In this document: piece by piece, positions 23,296 to 34,475 of the stretch | Position numbering within the stretch: position 1 is the stretch's first letter | Layout of the letters: each line of letters starts with the position of its first letter | Assembly (NCBI GenBank): GCA_930367215.1 | Contig: OV884058.1 | Span: 168,746,478-168,810,477, forward strand | DNA: 64,000 bases | Direction of reading: 5' to 3' | Source of the DNA: Pollenia angustigena | Lineage: Eukaryota; Arthropoda; Insecta; Diptera; Polleniidae | The notes under the pieces: generated by a model | What the model saw: the letters and a program-made list of their open reading frames with translations, nothing else | Databases searched by the model: none | Told to the model about the DNA's origin: nothing | Position numbers and translations under genes: made by a program

Positions 23296-23401
23296 ACTGA
23301 AGATGTTTGACAGTGAAACAAAACACGAAACGTGCGTCAGCTGTTTAAACCAGTGTTGCCAAAAAGATAATAGCTAAAAAATCACCCGATATTTGAAATC
23401 G

Positions 23402-25395
23402 TACAGTATTAAATTTATTAAAAAAAAAAAAACAAATAAGAGTGCTATTAAGGGCTATGCCGCATCTTATATTCCCTTCACCATGGTGCGATAAGAACAG
23501 AAAGATATATAAATACCGTTCTTAAGATATAAATAAATCTATTTTGTGCCACGCACACTTCTCCAATTTCGGATGTTGCGTATTGATAATCGAGATGTGT
23601 GTACCTAATTTGGAAACTTTGGCTCTTTCCGTTCTCCAGATATAAAAATGTTACTAATTTGTTTGTATGGAAAGTAGCACGCCCACTTCTCTTTTCCCGT
23701 CCATTTTCTTAAAGAGGTTCTGTATTGATTACCAAGATCACTATTGCCAACTTTTTTTGAAAATTTCCCGCCAAATCGGACTTCAGAACCGCTAGAAACC
23801 GCTTTAAGCGGGATTTTTTTTTTTTTTAATACCGCTTAAACCTAAAAATTTTTACAAGTTTTATACAAATTTAGATGTAAGCTGCTTTTTCAAAGGTAAA
23901 TGACTTCCAAATACGTTGCAAGCTAAGGTTTTCAACATATTCAGCTGTGCCTTTGATACCCTCCCCCTACAGTTAGCATATTTCCGGAGTGGTCTTTATA
24001 TGGGACACATGGCAAATTTTGGGCCGATCTTCATGAAATTCGAACAAGTAGTTTATAATCTATAAAACTATGACTGACCAAATCCCAGTAAAAAATTTGC
24101 TCCAAAAGGAGCAGGTTTTTTGTGTGAATTCATACCTCAAATCGCTTCAAACCTACTGATGGGATGCCTGATTTTTGTATGGGGTGTTCCCGGTTTGGAG
24201 GAATATTTTCTGCTGACAATAAGCTCTTCTTTTAACATGCAAACAAAGCGCTCCTAGAGTGTTTTTTAATTGCTAACTGTATTAACATATTTATTAATGT
24301 TTTGCTTTTACTTGTTTAAATGCCTTTTTTTCAATCATTTTCATAAACCATAATATATTTTTTTCGCTTAAAACCCCTCTTCGTTGTCAGCACTAAAATA
24401 GCAACTTTTTTGTATGTTTTATTTGTTATCATTTACTGCTTTATAAGAGCTCTCTAATTGAAGCGCTTGAGTATGCGCTTTTTCTCTGTAGTGCTTCAAA
24501 AAACCCAAATTTTTTTTACTGGGATGTTATTACAATAGAACAAATATTGAGAGATTTACGGTTTTACCGTACTAAAGCTTTTTCCGAGAGTAATGGTAAG
24601 TTTTGGACCAATCTGCACGGTTTTAGGGTGGCTGTTCCATATTTTAATTAATTACTCTTTTCCTACTGAACCGATTGTGCTTTTTATAGTCCATAAAACT
24701 ATGACTGACCAAATGTTATTATAATAGAACACAGATTGAGAGATTTACGGTTTACCGTACTTAAGCTTTTTCCGAGAGTAATGGTAAGTTTTGGACCAAT
24801 CTGCACGGTTTTAGGGTGGTTATTCCATATTTTAATTAATTTCTCTTTTCCTACTGAACCGATTGGTAAGACTTCTTGTCCTACCGATTTGCCTCGACAT
24901 AGAAGATATGTACTATAAAAGTTACCTTCGATTAATTTCATTTTAAAAACAACTTTTCAGGACTGGTATTGGATATGGATCGATCTTAAAAAAAGTTGCT
25001 AAGGCGATTCATGTTTCAACAAGATATTCAGGGACCAAATTTAACCCAATACCAACATAATAAAATAGCTAATGGGCACAAAGACTCTGTTTCGAAAGAA
25101 ACGCTTGCATGACGGCCACGTGAAATTATGAGGCGATTCCTACCAATTTCAATTGGTTTCTTCCTTGAAACAACTGAAACGAATATAACAAATTTCATGA
25201 AATTATCTTCAAATTGCGCACTGTAATTGAGCACAAGGTAATATGGACTGAGATATCAGCCAGTCAGCTGGACAGCCGGACAACGTTAGACCAGAAAGTG
25301 ATTCTGATTTGATCGATATACCAAACTAATATTTGTATGTAATACACACATCAGCACAAACACATAATAACCTATCCACTATTGTGTTGTGGGTG
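23402..25395 (-). repeat. Long dispersed fly repeat with internal tandem parts
   Basis: It starts with AACAAATAAGAGTGCTATTA and holds words such as TTCATGAAATTC and GACTGACCAAAT, with an end segment (25,210-25,390) matching in reverse the start of the element at 43,652. A near-perfect duplication of about 190 bp (24,526-24,714 and 24,715-24,870) lies inside. No coding content. A related element lies at 40,378-41,877. Confidence 0.5.
24084..24523. mobile_element. CCCAGTAAAAAA MITE, copy iii
   Basis: The 440-bp element starts CCCAGTAAAAAATTTGCTCC and ends TTTTTTTTACTGGG. The flank reads ACCAAAT at the left and ATGTTATT at the right. The duplicated host sequence at 24,703-24,722 has the empty site ACCAAATGTTATT, so the target duplication is AT. 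Confidence 0.88.
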
Positions 25396-25679
25396 CACGC
25401 AGAGAAGAGAAAAAATATGGTTGGGCATGGTTACGGCAACTACACTTTATTTATTGTAACAATATATTGTTGTCGTACACAAAAAATTTTTATTTTTATT
25501 TAATATCATTAATACTATAGTTACTGTAAACATTTCAATGTTTATCGCAATTATAAAGCTGAGTATTTTTTACCGAAAAATAATAAATTTTCTAACAACT
25601 AAAGAATGATAACTTTGAAACATATTAAATTACTCAAAACCATTTCATGAAATTTAATTGCCATAACATGACAACTTTC
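25396..25679. mobile_element. CACGCAGAG MITE, truncated
   Basis: It matches the left third of the 13917 copy (GGTTGGGCATGGTTACGGCA and the following ACAATATATTGTTGTCG) and is cut off where the next MITE begins. Confidence 0.7.
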
Positions 25680-25681
25680 TA

Positions 25682-25995
25682 CACGCAGAAAAAAAATGTT
25701 TAAATATGGTCAGCTTCAACAAAACAATTTTCAAAGAAAATTGTAAACCTGTTATGGTTAATATATCGATATTATTGTCACCTACAACCATATTTGGTTT
25801 AATTTGTCCTCCATCAAGAAGCCACAACCATATAATGGCTGCCTCTAAACATGTTATGTGTAAATATGACAATAATTAGTTTTAAAATTAACAATACTAT
25901 TTTCCTCCCTTCGAAGAGTAACATGCTATGATTGAAAACCAACCATGCTATTATAAGTGTTAAACACGTTTTAGTTATTTTAAACCATAACATGT
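25682..25995. mobile_element. CACGCAGA MITE, right-truncated
   Basis: It begins CACGCAGAAAAAAAATG and matches the left two thirds of 38741-39206. It ends before a run of nine or ten G at about 26,018. Confidence 0.65.
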
Positions 25996-27356
25996 TCGGA
26001 GCAGACGCGGATTCAGGGGGGGGGGGTAATTTCCTTATCCCCCAAATTATAAAAATATGTTTTGTTTATTTCTACAAAATAAGAATTCCCAATAATAATA
26101 TTTTTTTTAAATGTAAAAAATTTTTGGAAATCCAAGCAAGGTTTTTTTGTTTTTTTTATTGAATCTTTAACGAAATTTTCGTAATCCTAATAGTTATTTA
26201 TTAGATATTTCCAATGAAACATCTAGTTTGCCGTATTCAAATACTTATTATTCTACATTCAATCCCAGCAGGTGCCATTTATATCCAAAGACTAAACGTT
26301 TGACATGATAATGCATGCGGTTGAATTATTAAAAAGCCTTTGTGTTTGCAAAATTTATGTATATATTTATGTGTTTTATGATTCAAAATTCTATTCAATA
26401 ACTTTTGACGAAAGCACGGATTTGTCGGGGAAAAGCCAGATTTCCTTATCTTTAAAATATTTCAACATACAACAAAAAGTTGTTAAGGAAGAATTTATTG
26501 GCTTTGTTGCAAACGCATTTGAAGATGCTTCAAAGAATATTGTTGACGTTGATGTTTCAATTAATGCAAAGGCACTATCATCAATAGTTCTTAAAGCTTT
26601 GACAAATTTTGGTCTTGACCTAAAAAATTGTGTAGTAGTTGGAACAGATGGGTGTCCTCTGATGTCAGCCGAAAATGGAGCTGTTAAAGAATTCTGGAAA
26701 CCGCGATAAATGCGAAACAAACGCCTTGCTATTCCCATAAATCAAGCAACTCAATTTCTAAAAGCATAAAAGTGCCACTAATACAAAAAGTTGTATCATT
26801 TGTTAAAGAAACGATAAAATTTTTTAAATGTAATCATCCCATGCGAAAAACAGTTTTAGCAAAGTATTTGGGAGCCAAACTATCTTCATTATGCGTCTTT
26901 GCAACAAGTGTACATCATATACATAGTAGAAGGTTTGGAAAAAATATCTGAGTGGAAAGGTAGTATCTCTACCTTTATATTAAGGAACGCCTTAGTACTT
27001 TTGAACTTATTTGCGGAATAAACATATTAAGTGTGATACTTATTGTAACACAACCGCTTAGTATTATTTTACAAAAGCACGATATAGATCTTCAAAAAGG
27101 ATCAAGCCTTATCAAATCGAGGTTCCAATCGAAAAGACAAGATTTGAACGAAATAAGCGCATCCCAAATGTTGAAGATTACTACCGAGTTGTAGGTTTCA
27201 TTCCTCTTATTGAATTTATTTTAGAAGATCTCAGAACACCTTTCCCAATAGATATTCTAAATGTATTAAACATACCTAAACTTCTACCTCAAAGTGTAAT
27301 CAAGTCTTATATAGATACAAAACTTTTGAAACCACAACTAGTTGATGAGCTGATTA

Positions 27357-30191
27357 TCTATATATATAAAATTGTAACGTTACTGACTGACTCACTGACT
27401 CACTGATTCATCATCGCACAGCCTAAACGCCTGAAGCTAGACACTTGAAATTTGGACCAGAGATTGGTCACTCCCCAAATCGATCCACTAAGACGGGATT
27501 TTTGGAAATTCGAATGTTTAGGGGGTAAAAAAGGGTAAAAACGGGAAAATTCGGTAACCTTATATCTCAAAAACTAAAAGAGATACAAAAAAAATTTAAT
27601 ACCTATCGTTGTTCTTTAGAAAAATAAGCGGACAGGTGTCTGGTACTTTTTTGAAATTCGGCCCTATTTGGGAGTAAACGGGTAATATCTGAATTTTAGT
27701 ACTTTTTTGACACCCCATCTATCTTTTGAACCAATAAACATAGAAACAAAGTTAATACCACATTCGAAACCTAACAAAAATATACGAATTTAAATTTGGT
27801 ACTTTTTCGAAATTCGAACATTTAAGGGGTAAAAATCGTAACTATTTTTGGTACTTTTTTTAAAAAACATTTTTCTCCATTTATTGAAATATTCGTACTA
27901 AATTATGGGCTGCCACTATTATACTGAAATTTTTTATACTTTAATGGGGGGAAAATAGTACCAAAAAGGGGAAATACGAGAAATTTGATATTTTAGTTAA
28001 CTTTTTGGTTCTACAACTGGTATTTTTTAAATTATCGTTTATGTTGGACCTAAAAACATAAGATTCATCATGCAATGTCCGGAATGGATAAGAATCCATA
28101 AGGGGCAGTTTTTGGTACTTTTCTGTTAATTAACTGGTACTTTTTGAATTTCCGTTAGTATTGGATCTATAAAAATAAAATTAAACATGCAATGTCCCGA
28201 ATGGATGAGAATCTATAAGAGGGAACTTTTTGGTACTTTTTTGTTCATTAACTGGTACTTTTTGAATTTACGTTAATATTGGACTTAGAAACATAAAATT
28301 CAAAATGAAATGTCCTGAGTGGTTAAGAATCCATAAGGGGAAGTTTTTGGTACTTTTCTGTTAATTAACTGGTACTTTTTGAATTTCCGTTAGTATTGGA
28401 CCTATAAAAATAAAATTAAACATGCAATGTCCCGAATGGATGAGAGTCTATAAGAGGGAACTTTTTGGTACTTTTTTGTTCATTAACTGGTACTTTTTGA
28501 ATTTCTGTTAGTATTGGACCTAGAAACATACAATTCAATATGCAATGCCCTGGATGGATGAGAATCTATAAGAGTGAACTTTTTGGTACTTTTTTAATCT
28601 TGGACTGGTACTTTTTGAATTTCCGTTGGTATTGGACATAGACAGATAAAATTAAACATGCAAGGTCCTGGGTGGATAAGAATCTAAGAGGAAAGTTTTT
28701 GGTACTTTTTTGTTCATTTACTGGTACTTTTTGAATTTCCGTCTGTATTGGACCTAGAAACAAAATTAAACATGCACGATACTGTGTAAATGAGAATCTT
28801 TAAGTGGGATCTTATTGGTACTTTTTTATTCGTTAGCTGGTACTTTTTGAATTTCCGTTAGTATTGGACCCAGAAACATGCAATTAAACATGGAAGGTCT
28901 TGAGTGAATGACAATCTGTTAGAGAGATCTTTTTGGTGCTTTTTCGTTTTTTAACTGGTCCTTTTTTTAAATTTTCGCTAATGTTGGTCTAATGAAAACA
29001 AAATTAAACGTACATGGTCCTGAGTGAATGAGAATCTCTAAAAGCGCTTATAGGTACTTTTTAGTTATTAAACTGGTACTTTTTGAATATCCGTTATTAT
29101 TGGACTTAGAAACATAAAATTCAAGATGCAATGCCCTAAGTTGATAAGAATATATAAGAGGGAAGTTTTTGGTACTTCTTTGTTCCTAGAAACATAAAAT
29201 TAAACATGCAAGGTCCTGAGTGAATGAAAATCTGTAAGACGGCTTTTGGTACTATTTTGTTCTTTAACTGGTACCTTTTATATATCCGTATTTATGGGAT
29301 CTAGAAACATAAAATTAAACATGCAAGCTCCTGAGTGAATGAGAATCTGTAAGAGGGATTTTTTTTTAAATAAACTGGTAATTTTTTTAATTTAATATTT
29401 ATTTTTGTGCATTAAATAAAAAAGCAAATTGGTGTCTGGTACTTTAACGAAATTCGGTCGTTTTAGGTAGTAAATCTAGCTTTTAAGCCAATACGTATAG
29501 AAATAAAAATTAAATAACATTTGTTACTTATCTAAAAAATACAAATGCGAATTTGGTACTTTTTCGAAATTCGAACGTTTCAGGGGTGAAAATTGTACCT
29601 ATGTATATCGATCCCGCGAACCTCATACCTCCTAAACTAAAAGAGATAAAAAACATCAGCAATTCGCTAACCGTATATTTCCTAAACAAAAAGAGATACA
29701 AAAAATTTAATACTAATTATTGTTCATTAAAAAAAATAAACGGAGAGGTGTCTGGTACTTTTTTGAAGGAAGACCTTTTTGGGGTGTAAAAGGGTAAATA
29801 AATATGGTATCACATTTTTAGCTTTTTTAAAAAATACAAAACAGGTTTGCCCCTTTTTTGAAATTCAAACGTTTAAGGTGTTTTCTCAACATTTTTTCCA
29901 TCTCTATATAATATTAATTTGTAAAGTAACTGACGGATTCATCATCGCACATCCTAAACTCTTGAAGCTAAAAAGCTGACTTTTGGACCGAAGGTTGTCC
30001 TCTCGCCAAATCGATTCCGCTAACCAAAAAAATCCAAAATTAAAGAGATCCAAAAAATTTAACACTTATTGTTGTTCGTTAAAAAAAATAAGGGGACAGG
30101 TGCCTGGTACTTTTTTGAAAATAAACTTTGGCATAAAAATATGTCCACGAAGAAAAAGGAGACGCTAACGAAGTAGCGGGTTAAATGCTAG
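27357..30191 (+). mobile_element. Non-autonomous Helitron
   Basis: The 5' end is TCTATATATATAAAATTG. The 3' end is a hairpin CGCTA-ACGAAG-TAGCG followed by GGTTAAATG and the terminal CTAG at 30188-30191. It sits exactly between A (27356) and T (30192), the usual Helitron target, without duplication. No Rep/helicase gene is present. A second 5'-like start at about 29,904 suggests a nested or duplicated end. The centre is a 118-bp tandem array. Confidence 0.8.
27990..29400 (+). repeat. 118-bp tandem array inside the Helitron
   Basis: About 12 copies of a unit of 115-119 bp start near GGTACTTTTTTGTTCATTAA and include CTGGTACTTTTTGAATTTCC and ATTGGACC. Successive GGTAC anchors at 28232, 28349 and 28467 give periods of 117 and 118. 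Units diverge toward the right end. Confidence 0.88.
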
Positions 30192-30540
30192 TATTTAATA
30201 AAAGAGATAAACACCTACTAACATTTACAACAACTTGAGCCAGAACTGTTGCATTGGCAACAAACATGGAAAATATCTGAAAATCTATCAGATAACATTG
30301 TAGATGCTTTAATAAACTATGATAAAGATATCTACTCAAATCTTAGAAACATATTCAAAATTTTCGTTTCAATGCTCGTCAGTAATGCTACGAGCCAGAG
30401 GCCATTTCCTACTCTTCATCGAATAAAAACATGGCTCAGATCAACAATGACAGAAGATAGACTTTACTATCTTTATTTGCCTCACAAGAAAATCATAAAT
30501 TGCTTATTTAAAAAGATTCATTTATTTTAATTTATATTGA

Positions 30541-30680
30541 ACTGCTCTTATATATTATTTAACCTTATTGTTCAGTTTTTTTTTTAATATAATATACACA
30601 TATTGTTTTTAATAAACTTTTAAAAACAAATTTTTTACTTTTTTGTATCATACAAAGTTTAAATATAAAAAAAAGGTGGT
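30541..30680. other. Short AT-rich spacer after the hAT
   Basis: No feature recognised. Confidence 0.3.
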
Positions 30681-31483
30681 TATTAGTTTGGTTTTTACTT
30701 TTGTGAGTTTAAATATTTGGAAAATTTAACAAACACAACTTTTGTCGTTGTTTTCAAACTTAATTTTTGGTAAAAATGTCATAACACCAGGTAATTCAGA
30801 GCAAGATAAAAATGGCAGATGATGAAAGCCTCACTCCAAGGCAAATAAGTGCACTTGATTATGAGAAACAACAAGAACATATTTGTCAAAGATTTATTAG
30901 TTATGGACGGAACCGACGCTGGTGTATCTCCAAATTACTCCGATGTGGAAACCATCTTGTTCTGTAAGTCACAAGATTTCAAATCACTTGTGATTTGGAA
31001 AACACAATTGTGATTAATGGGTGTTTTGAAAACCACAAAAGTTTTAACTTAGTTAAAAATGGTGGAAACAAATAAGCAAGTAATTTTAAATCGGCGGTCA
31101 CTTAGCTGACTGGTTTAAAATCACAATTATGAAAAAATCTTTTTGGCCAGAACAACTTTTTTGTGATTTCAAATCACTTTCACAAAAAGTGATTTTCAGA
31201 ACATGCCTGAGTGACGAATTTTCTGATAAATAAAAAACACTACACGACAACATTGTATATGGAAAGCTCTAACAAAAAGCGAGTTTGATTTGTATTTGGG
31301 TATTCTCTTACTGAGTGCCGTAACACGTTTTGGCAACGTTCATACTTAAGACTTGTGGAAAACAGCCGCACATCCCCTATATCGCGGTGCGATAAGTATA
31401 CGGCGCTTCTAGGCAATAGGACGCTTCATACGTTTTGGTAACGGGAATACACGCGAGTAACGTAAGCAAACCGAAAAAGCGGC
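30681..31483 (+). repeat. Module M, copy 1 (0.8 kb)
   Basis: It is nearly identical to 37383-38185. It contains a short open frame starting MADDESLTPRQISALDYEKQ and running about 50 codons to a stop, preceded by a leader-like segment. That frame has an early stop in copy 2. A later RNRRW motif is faintly like the start of PIF/Harbinger nuclease proteins, but this is weak. It could be a 5' fragment of a transposon or of a host-gene-derived repeat. Confidence 0.65.
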
Positions 31484-31782
31484 AGCAATAACGGTTATAT
31501 TTTTGATGCTGAATAAAAACCTCGTCCAACAATGAAGGTCTGAACATTATGCAAAATACCCGTATTTACAGTTCATGCTACTGATATGTCGCAATGCAAT
31601 AGTTTTAGTTAAAAATGTTTAATTATTTACACTGGTTAATTTTCATCTTTAATTATAATATTAGTTTTGTGCATTTTTAACTTGAAAATTAATTTTACTT
31701 ATTAACTTTATGCAATAAGCATGTAAAATAAATTTTATTTGTATATGTTCGTCTATACATACCAGAGAACCTCAAAACTCAC
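31484..31782. other. No recognisable feature
   Basis: AT-rich spacer between module M and repeat R1. Confidence 0.3.
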
Positions 31783-32672
31783 TATTTTTGTGCATTTATT
31801 CATACGCTAAAATTAACAATAACTCTATACATGCAAAACAAAGTTCAACGTTGGTAATTTTTTTTTTCCTTTCGTACACATTTTATATTTTCATTTATTC
31901 GTTTTTTATTGAAAGTGCTTTATTTGCATTTTTGTTGCTCACGCAATATAACACAACTGAGTAAATTCAAAAGAGCACATTCTCTATACTTTTGTTTACA
32001 TTAACAACAACAACAATAAACAACGATGAGACGCTTCCCTACGGATAATATTGGACTACGTGGTCCATTATGGCTTAAATGGACTACTTACAACATGGTC
32101 CAATGTACTGTAGAATGGACCATGTTATAAGAAATTAACATGCAGTGCTGCCAACAACTGCATGATGTATACTTTTCTATAGTTTACAGTATTACACATT
32201 GCTAGCTCTGATGGTGTCCATTATTAGTTGTTTATTTAAAAGTGAAAGTTTGTGAAATTTATGGAGAAAAGGTAAAAAAAAATTAAAATACCAAGTAAAT
32301 ATATTTAATAATAGCAATAATAGACTACAGTACTCACAACAAAAGGCGATTAGTAAAAAATTAAGAAGAAAAAAGCTTAAACTACCCCTTAAGTGTACTC
32401 CATACTTTAGTAACATGGAGTACTTTTAAAACTAACCCACTTTAGTACTCCATGGAGTAGTTTAGGGACTACTTCGGTGGGTTATATGGTCCCCTCCTAG
32501 GACATCGTAATGTTAAATGGACCACCTTTTACCCATATATTTGGAGTAGTTTTGGAGTACTCCTACTCCTTTATGGACTACTCTTTACATGCATGTATGG
32601 ACTAGTCTCGTTATCTGCAGGGTTTTTCAAAATTAACAACAATAAAAACAACAATAACAAAAATACATTGTA
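31783..32672 (+). repeat. Dispersed repeat R1, copy 2, split by a MITE
   Basis: 31,783-32,036 matches 13,436-13,705; 32,623-32,670 matches the sequence that follows in copy 1. The MITE 32037-32622 lies between them. Confidence 0.65.
32037..32622. mobile_element. CCCTGC MITE, copy 1
   Basis: Ends CCCTACGGATAATATTGGAC and the inverse of TCGTTATCTGCAGGG. It is rich in GGACTAGTCC and ACTACTCC palindromic words. TT flanks both sides; the empty site is in R1 at about 13,704. Confidence 0.7.
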
Positions 32673-33098
32673 CCCTGCAAATAAAATTGGACCACCTGAC
32701 CCATTTTGATAAAATGGACTACTCCATGGACTAGTCCGATGTAATGCAAGCATGGACCATGCCATTGTTAAAAAGTGTTTGTAGTGAGACGACATGTCTT
32801 CGTTTTTTAACGACATGCTTTCGTGTTTAAACGACTTCAAAACTAATCCTCTTGAGTATACCATGGAGTAGTTTTAAAACTACTCCTTACTGGTCCAAAG
32901 GTGGGTTATATACCATGGAGTAGTTTTAAAACTACTCCTTAGTGGTCCAAAGGTGGGTTATATGGTCCTCTCCTAGGACATCGTAATGTTAAATAGACCA
33001 GGTTTTTTCCATACGTTTGGGTTACTTGTGGACTAGTCCTGGTCCCTTGTGGACTACTCTTTACACGCGTGTTTGGACTGGTCCTATTATTTGCAGGG
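32673..33098. mobile_element. CCCTGC MITE, copy 2
   Basis: Ends CCCTGCAAATAAAATTGGAC and the inverse of GTCCTATTATTTGCAGGG, flanked by TA on both sides. It shares GGTGGGTTATATGGTCC and TCCTAGGACATCGTAATG with copy 1, plus an internal tandem duplication at 32,870-32,960. Confidence 0.75.
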
Positions 33099-33747
33099 TA
33101 CCTACTACTACTACTACTGTACTTTTTGTTTCTATGGAAATTGTGTGTACCTACATAAGTATGTGTGTTTAGTTTCATTTAAATTTTTTTTTTTTTCTTG
33201 TACTACATAGTTAATGCTGAATAAATACATGAGTAATGATTGTTTGATTTCTGGCTCTTTCGTTTGTATTTTTTGTTTCTTTACCAAACAATCATTTGCG
33301 CTCAGAACACTTAGAATCTTTATAAAAAAAAAACGAAGGCAACGATTGTATAAATAACAAAGCACGATGTGCGTTATCTGAATGACTGCAAACCAGCAGC
33401 GAATATTTGCGGTCGCGCGAGTTTGACTGTATGACCGTAAGCGTGTGTATTTGTTGTCGTTAATTAAATGCGATTTTTTTTCAATTGCAAAAAGCTATTC
33501 TCTGATACATACCCAGGTATGCAGCTGTTGACGTAAGGGGTACAAATTGAAAATTGTCCTTCCCTTTGTCCCAACTTGTCCAATATGGAATATGGTATAG
33601 AACACTTTTATTAAGGATATCATGAAATTTCACGTCGATCCGATCATTACTTTTCATGATATAGCGGGTTTAAAACGCAAAACATACCCGGGTATGTAGC
33701 TGTTGACATAAAGGTTAAACAAACGTGTACTCATAAAAGGTTTAAGA
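33099..33747. other. Non-coding with a short direct repeat
   Basis: ACATACCC(A/G)GGTATG then CAGCTGTTGAC or TAGCTGTTGAC occurs at about 33,508 and 33,682. The remainder shows no feature. Confidence 0.4.
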
Positions 33748-33885
33748 GGTGGCATGTCATAACGTCCAGTGTCATAATGTCCATGGACACTATGACACTT
33801 GGCAAATGGACATTATGACACTTTCAAAAGTGTCATTAGGTCCATAATTACTCAAGAAGTTAAATACAAAAAAATGATCTGCATA

Positions 33886-34049
33886 CACGCAGAGAAAAAC
33901 ATGTTGCATTATGGTCCCAACCAACAAAACTATTTTTAAAGAAACTAATTTAACCATAATATGGTTGTCGGTGACAATGATTTGGTTTAATGAAACATAA
34001 TATGGTAAAAAAAATTTTAAAAATGGTTTTGCTGCTTTTTCTCTGGGTG
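33886..34049. mobile_element. Short CACGCAGAG MITE nested in composite copy 1
   Basis: 164 bp with ends CACGCAGAGAAAAACATG and the inverse CTTTTTCTCTGGGTG, flanked by TA. The same insert at the same place occurs in composite copy 2. Confidence 0.75.
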
Positions 34050-34073
34050 TATATATTAAATATATAACGGAAA

Positions 34074-34386
34074 CACTTTTGGGCGCAAGGATTTTCTCCT
34101 CTATGGTATAACAAATACCGGCTTTGCTAACTAAAGCTTCTCTGCACAACCGGCCTTTGCCCGGGCGCAAGGATTTTCTCCTCTATGGTATAACAAACAC
34201 CGGCTTCGCTAACTAAAGCTTGTCTGCACAGCCGGCCTTTGGCCGTGCGCAAGGATTTTCTTCTCTTTGGTATAACGAACAGTGGCTTCGCTAACTAAAG
34301 CTTCTCTGCACAGCCAGCCTTTGGCCGGGCGCAAGGATTTTCTCCTCTATGGTATAACAAATACCGGCTTCGCTAACTAAAGTATA
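34074..34386 (+). repeat. 82-bp tandem units (4 copies)
   Basis: Each unit includes GCGCAAGGATTTTCTCCTCT, GGTATAACAAA and CTTCGCTAACTAAAGCTTCT. One unit is present in the second composite (57,069-57,127), and units in both orientations lie at 38,186-38,420. Confidence 0.85.
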
Positions 34387-34475
34387 ATGTCCATGGATAC
34401 TATGACACTTTCAAAAGTGTCATAACGTCCATGGACACTATGACACTGGACGTTATGACATGCCACCTTTTAAGA

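Larger units (their letters stand above)
22040..23389 (-). mobile_element. DD41D mariner-like element, deleted copy 2 with nested MITE
   Basis: Ends ATGGGTGATTTTTTAAGAGC at the left and the inverse, GCTAAAAAATCACCCGA, at the right, with TA outside each (22038-22039 and 23390-23391). It is in minus orientation. A CCCAATAAAAAA MITE (22125-22543) sits in its 3' untranslated end. Removing that MITE leaves about 930 bp, the same size as copy 1. Confidence 0.85.
26380..30529 (+). pseudogene. hAT transposase (ZMYM1/KIAA-like type), broken
   Basis: The first segment contains YSITFDESTDLSGKSQISLS (first catalytic aspartate), then FGLDLKNCVVVGTDGCPLMS (second aspartate, GxDG box). The next reads ISKSIKVPLIQKVVSFVKE-like sequence with frame breaks and KYLGAKLSSLCVF. 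A third reads YYRVVGFIPLIEFILEDL and continues LKPQLVDELI to the Helitron junction. Past it, NKRDKHL resumes the frame, then HWQQTWKISENLSDNIVDAL and SMLVSNATSQRPFPTLHRIK with WLRSTM, the hAT dimerisation domain. The order matches hAT transposases that cut and join DNA with 8-bp duplications. Several stops and shifts show it is dead. Confidence 0.75.
26190..30540 (+). mobile_element. Decayed hAT transposon split by a Helitron
   Basis: Transposase coding segments lie at 26,380-26,710, 26,715-26,960, 27,080-27,356 and 30,192-30,530. The gap between the last two is a Helitron insertion. A 100-bp upstream segment (26,150-26,250) also occurs in reverse at 4,998-5,112. Outer inverted repeats were not identified with certainty. 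Confidence 0.7.
33748..34467. mobile_element. Composite GGTGGCATG MITE, copy 1
   Basis: The 720-bp element has long inverted ends starting GGTGGCATGTCATAACGTCC and built from palindromic GTGTCATA/GTCCATGGAC words. The flanks GTTTAAGA and TTTTAAGA give an 8-bp target duplication with one change; the empty site GTTTAAGA is at 14216-14223. Inside are a small CACGCAGAG MITE (33886-34049) and four tandem 82-bp units. Confidence 0.85.

Noticed and set aside
26015..26030. Run of nine or more G as a regulatory G-tract
   Set aside because: It lies at the truncation point of a MITE and is a simple homopolymer; no supporting structure.
27990..29400. Regularly spaced repeats, considered as a CRISPR-like array
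   Set aside because: The 118-bp unit repeats as a whole with no unique spacers, it lies in a eukaryotic Helitron, and no Cas genes exist.
30806..30965. Module M open frame (MADDESLTPRQ) as a real host gene
   Set aside because: Only about 50 codons, repeated in a second broken copy, and no continuing exon recognised. Kept as a repeat with a weak Harbinger hint.
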